Below the pieces are notes generated by a model. It made no database searches. It saw only the letters and a program-made list of their open reading frames with translations, and was not told where the DNA came from. From contig CAINDZ010000522.1 of the NCBI GenBank assembly GCA_903847545.1, forward strand, positions 1 to 8,880: 8,880 nt of DNA, given 5' to 3'. Positions 7,590-8,880 of this stretch are shown piece by piece. A program made the translations under genes and the position numbers. The stretch is from an uncultured bacterium. Lineage in GTDB: Bacteria; Krumholzibacteriota; Krumholzibacteriia; LZORAL124-64-63. The stretch's first letter is position 1, and each line of letters starts with the position of its first letter.

Positions 7590-8044
7590 ACGAACGGCAC
7601 CGGGAACTCGTCGAGGCGGCCTGCGCGCAGCGGCTGCGCAGCTACTCGCCCTACTCGCACTTCCGCGTGGGGGCCGCGCTGCTGGGCCGCAGCGGGACCG
7701 TGCACCTGGGCACCAACGTCGAGAACGCCAGCTTCGGGCTGTCGATCTGCGCCGAGCGCGCCGCCGTGTGCCGCGCCGTGGCCGACGGCGAGCTGGCCTT
7801 CGAGGCCATCGCCATCTGCGCCGACGGCAGCGAGCCGACGCCGCCGTGCGGCGCCTGCCGGCAGGTGCTGCTCGAGTTCGGTCCCGACCTGGTGGTGCTG
7901 ATGGCGGGCAACCGTGGCGCGGCGGGGCCGGTGCAGGTCTCGACCGCCGGCGAGCTGGTGCCGCTGGCGTTCACCAACTTCAAGGCCAACCTCGACGACG
8001 AGCACGGCAACGACTCCAACGGGAAGCAGGGTGGCGGGCGATGA
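7586..8044 (+). CDS. cdd: Cytidine deaminase (tetrameric zinc type)
   Basis: Hydrolytically deaminates cytidine and deoxycytidine to uridine and deoxyuridine. The zinc site is that of the small tetrameric class: Cys55 and catalytic Glu57 in SICAERAAV, Cys88 and Cys91 in PPCGACRQVL. NVENASFG (44-51) carries the ribose-binding Asn44 and Glu46, and YSPYSHFRVGAAL is the usual N-terminal signature. At 152 residues it is somewhat longer than the usual ~130-136; the excess is a polar C-terminal tail after the FTNFKANL-type end (DDEHGNDSNGKQGGGR), which may be disordered. The start ATG overlaps the deoB stop (ATGA) and the stop overlaps the next gene's ATG in the same way. It feeds the phosphorylase encoded next. 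Confidence 0.96.
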
Positions 8045-8880
8045 ACGTGCTGGACATCATCGAGGCCAAGAAGCGCGGCCGCGAGCTGGACGAGGCGCAG
8101 ATCAGCGACCTGGTCGCCGGCTTCACGGCGAGGGACGTCCCGGAGTACCAGATGGCGGCGTTCCTGATGGCCGTCTGGTTCCGCGGCATGACGCCCGCCG
8201 AGATCGCGGCGCTGACGGGCGCGATGCTGCGCTCGGGCGACCAGCTCGACACGTCGTCGCTGTCCGGCCCGTCGGCCGACAAGCACTCGACCGGCGGCGT
8301 GGGGGACAAGGTGAGCCTGCTGCTGGCGCCGCTGGCGGCCGCCTGCGGGCTCAAGGTGCCCATGCTGTCGGGGCGCGGCCTGGGCCACACCGGCGGCACC
8401 CTGGACAAGCTGGAGGCCATCCCGGGCTACGACATCCGCCTGGGCAACACCGCGTTCCTGGACGTGGTCGAGAAGGTGGGCTGCGCCATCATCGGGCAGG
8501 GGCCGGCCATTGCCCCGGCCGACGGCCGCATCTATGCGCTGCGCGACGTGACCGGCACGGTCGACTGCGTGCCGCTGATCACCGCGTCGATCATGTCGAA
8601 GAAGCTGGCGGCCGGGCCGAGGACGATCGTCATCGACCTCAAGACGGGTTCGGGCGCGTTCATGCGCGACCTCGAGAACGCCCGCGCCCTGGCCACCGCG
8701 CTGGTCGCCGTGGGCCGCAGCTACGGGCGCAACATGGCGGTCCTGTTCTCGGACATGAACCAGCCCCTGGGCGTGGCCATCGGGCACGCCAACGAGACGC
8801 TGGAGGCCTTCAAGGCGCTGCGGCCGGGCGGCCGCGCGTCGGCGCCGCAGGACCTGGTGCGCCTGACCGAGGAACTGACC
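8041..8880 (+). CDS. deoA: Thymidine/pyrimidine-nucleoside phosphorylase, 3' end outside window
   Basis: Cleaves pyrimidine (deoxy)nucleosides with phosphate to the free base and (deoxy)ribose-1-phosphate. The first 280 residues are present of about 435-440 in the family, with no stop before the window ends. Conserved elements are the N-terminal MNVLDIIEAKKRG, the phosphate-binding KHSTGGVGDK (81-90), SGRGLGHTGGTLDKLEAIPG (110-129), and the base-binding residues Arg168, Ser183 and Lys187 (E. coli Arg171, Ser186, Lys190). KTGSGAFM and MNQPLG are also present. Thymidine-specific DeoA and broader Pdp are hard to separate from this part. A cytidine deaminase next door would supply uridine and deoxyuridine, which slightly favours the broad enzyme. 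The ATG overlaps the cdd stop, so translation is probably coupled. Confidence 0.95.
   Translation, partial: MNVLDIIEAKKRGRELDEAQISDLVAGFTARDVPEYQMAAFLMAVWFRGMTPAEIAALTGAMLRSGDQLDTSSLSGPSADKHSTGGVGDKVSLLLAPLAAACGLKVPMLSGRGLGHTGGTLDKLEAIPGYDIRLGNTAFLDVVEKVGCAIIGQGPAIAPADGRIYALRDVTGTVDCVPLITASIMSKKLAAGPRTIVIDLKTGSGAFMRDLENARALATALVAVGRSYGRNMAVLFSDMNQPLGVAIGHANETLEAFKALRPGGRASAPQDLVRLTEELT

Overview
The window is about 70% GC throughout and has the compact gene packing of a free-living, high-GC bacterium. Three gene junctions are 4-base ATGA overlaps, and most starts carry a purine-rich Shine-Dalgarno sequence. Nothing here fixes the phylum. The style would fit an uncultivated lineage known from metagenomes, but that is an impression. 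Nearly all genes are recognisable central-metabolism or DNA-maintenance genes. I see no CRISPR array, RNA gene, transposase, phage gene or defence system.

Left part (1-2777, + strand). The first 89 bases are an exact inverted copy of an internal piece of the window's own rarA gene (5424-5512). They run straight into a small unknown ORF (114-605). Next comes a PLP-dependent beta-eliminating lyase, best called tryptophanase (726-2126). It is followed after 3 bases by an unknown 215-residue protein (2130-2777), probably in the same transcript.

Middle (2778-6252). A 132-base gap with a rare AT-rich patch (possible promoter and a small operator-like palindrome) precedes an unknown 295-residue protein with one N-terminal membrane segment (2910-3797). 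A strong hairpin at 3824-3855 separates it from the convergent minus-strand pair rarA-pfkA (4840-6252 and 3884-4843). These two share an ATGA overlap, so a replication/repair AAA+ ATPase and 6-phosphofructokinase are probably translationally coupled.

Right part (6253-8880, + strand). A 152-base divergent spacer with a plausible sigma70-type promoter leads into deoB-cdd-deoA, a pyrimidine (deoxy)nucleoside salvage operon with ATGA overlaps at both junctions. Cytidine deaminase converts (deoxy)cytidine to (deoxy)uridine. The phosphorylase releases the base and (deoxy)ribose-1-phosphate. Phosphopentomutase turns that into the 5-phosphate for central carbon metabolism, where PfkA also acts. The last gene runs off the window.

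I found no convincing undescribed multi-gene system. The points most worth a second look are the 89-base inverted rarA copy (artefact or real rearrangement), the mixed tryptophanase/tyrosine phenol-lyase character of the lyase with its unknown partner, the rarA-pfkA coupling, and residue changes in conserved motifs of PfkA and DeoB.
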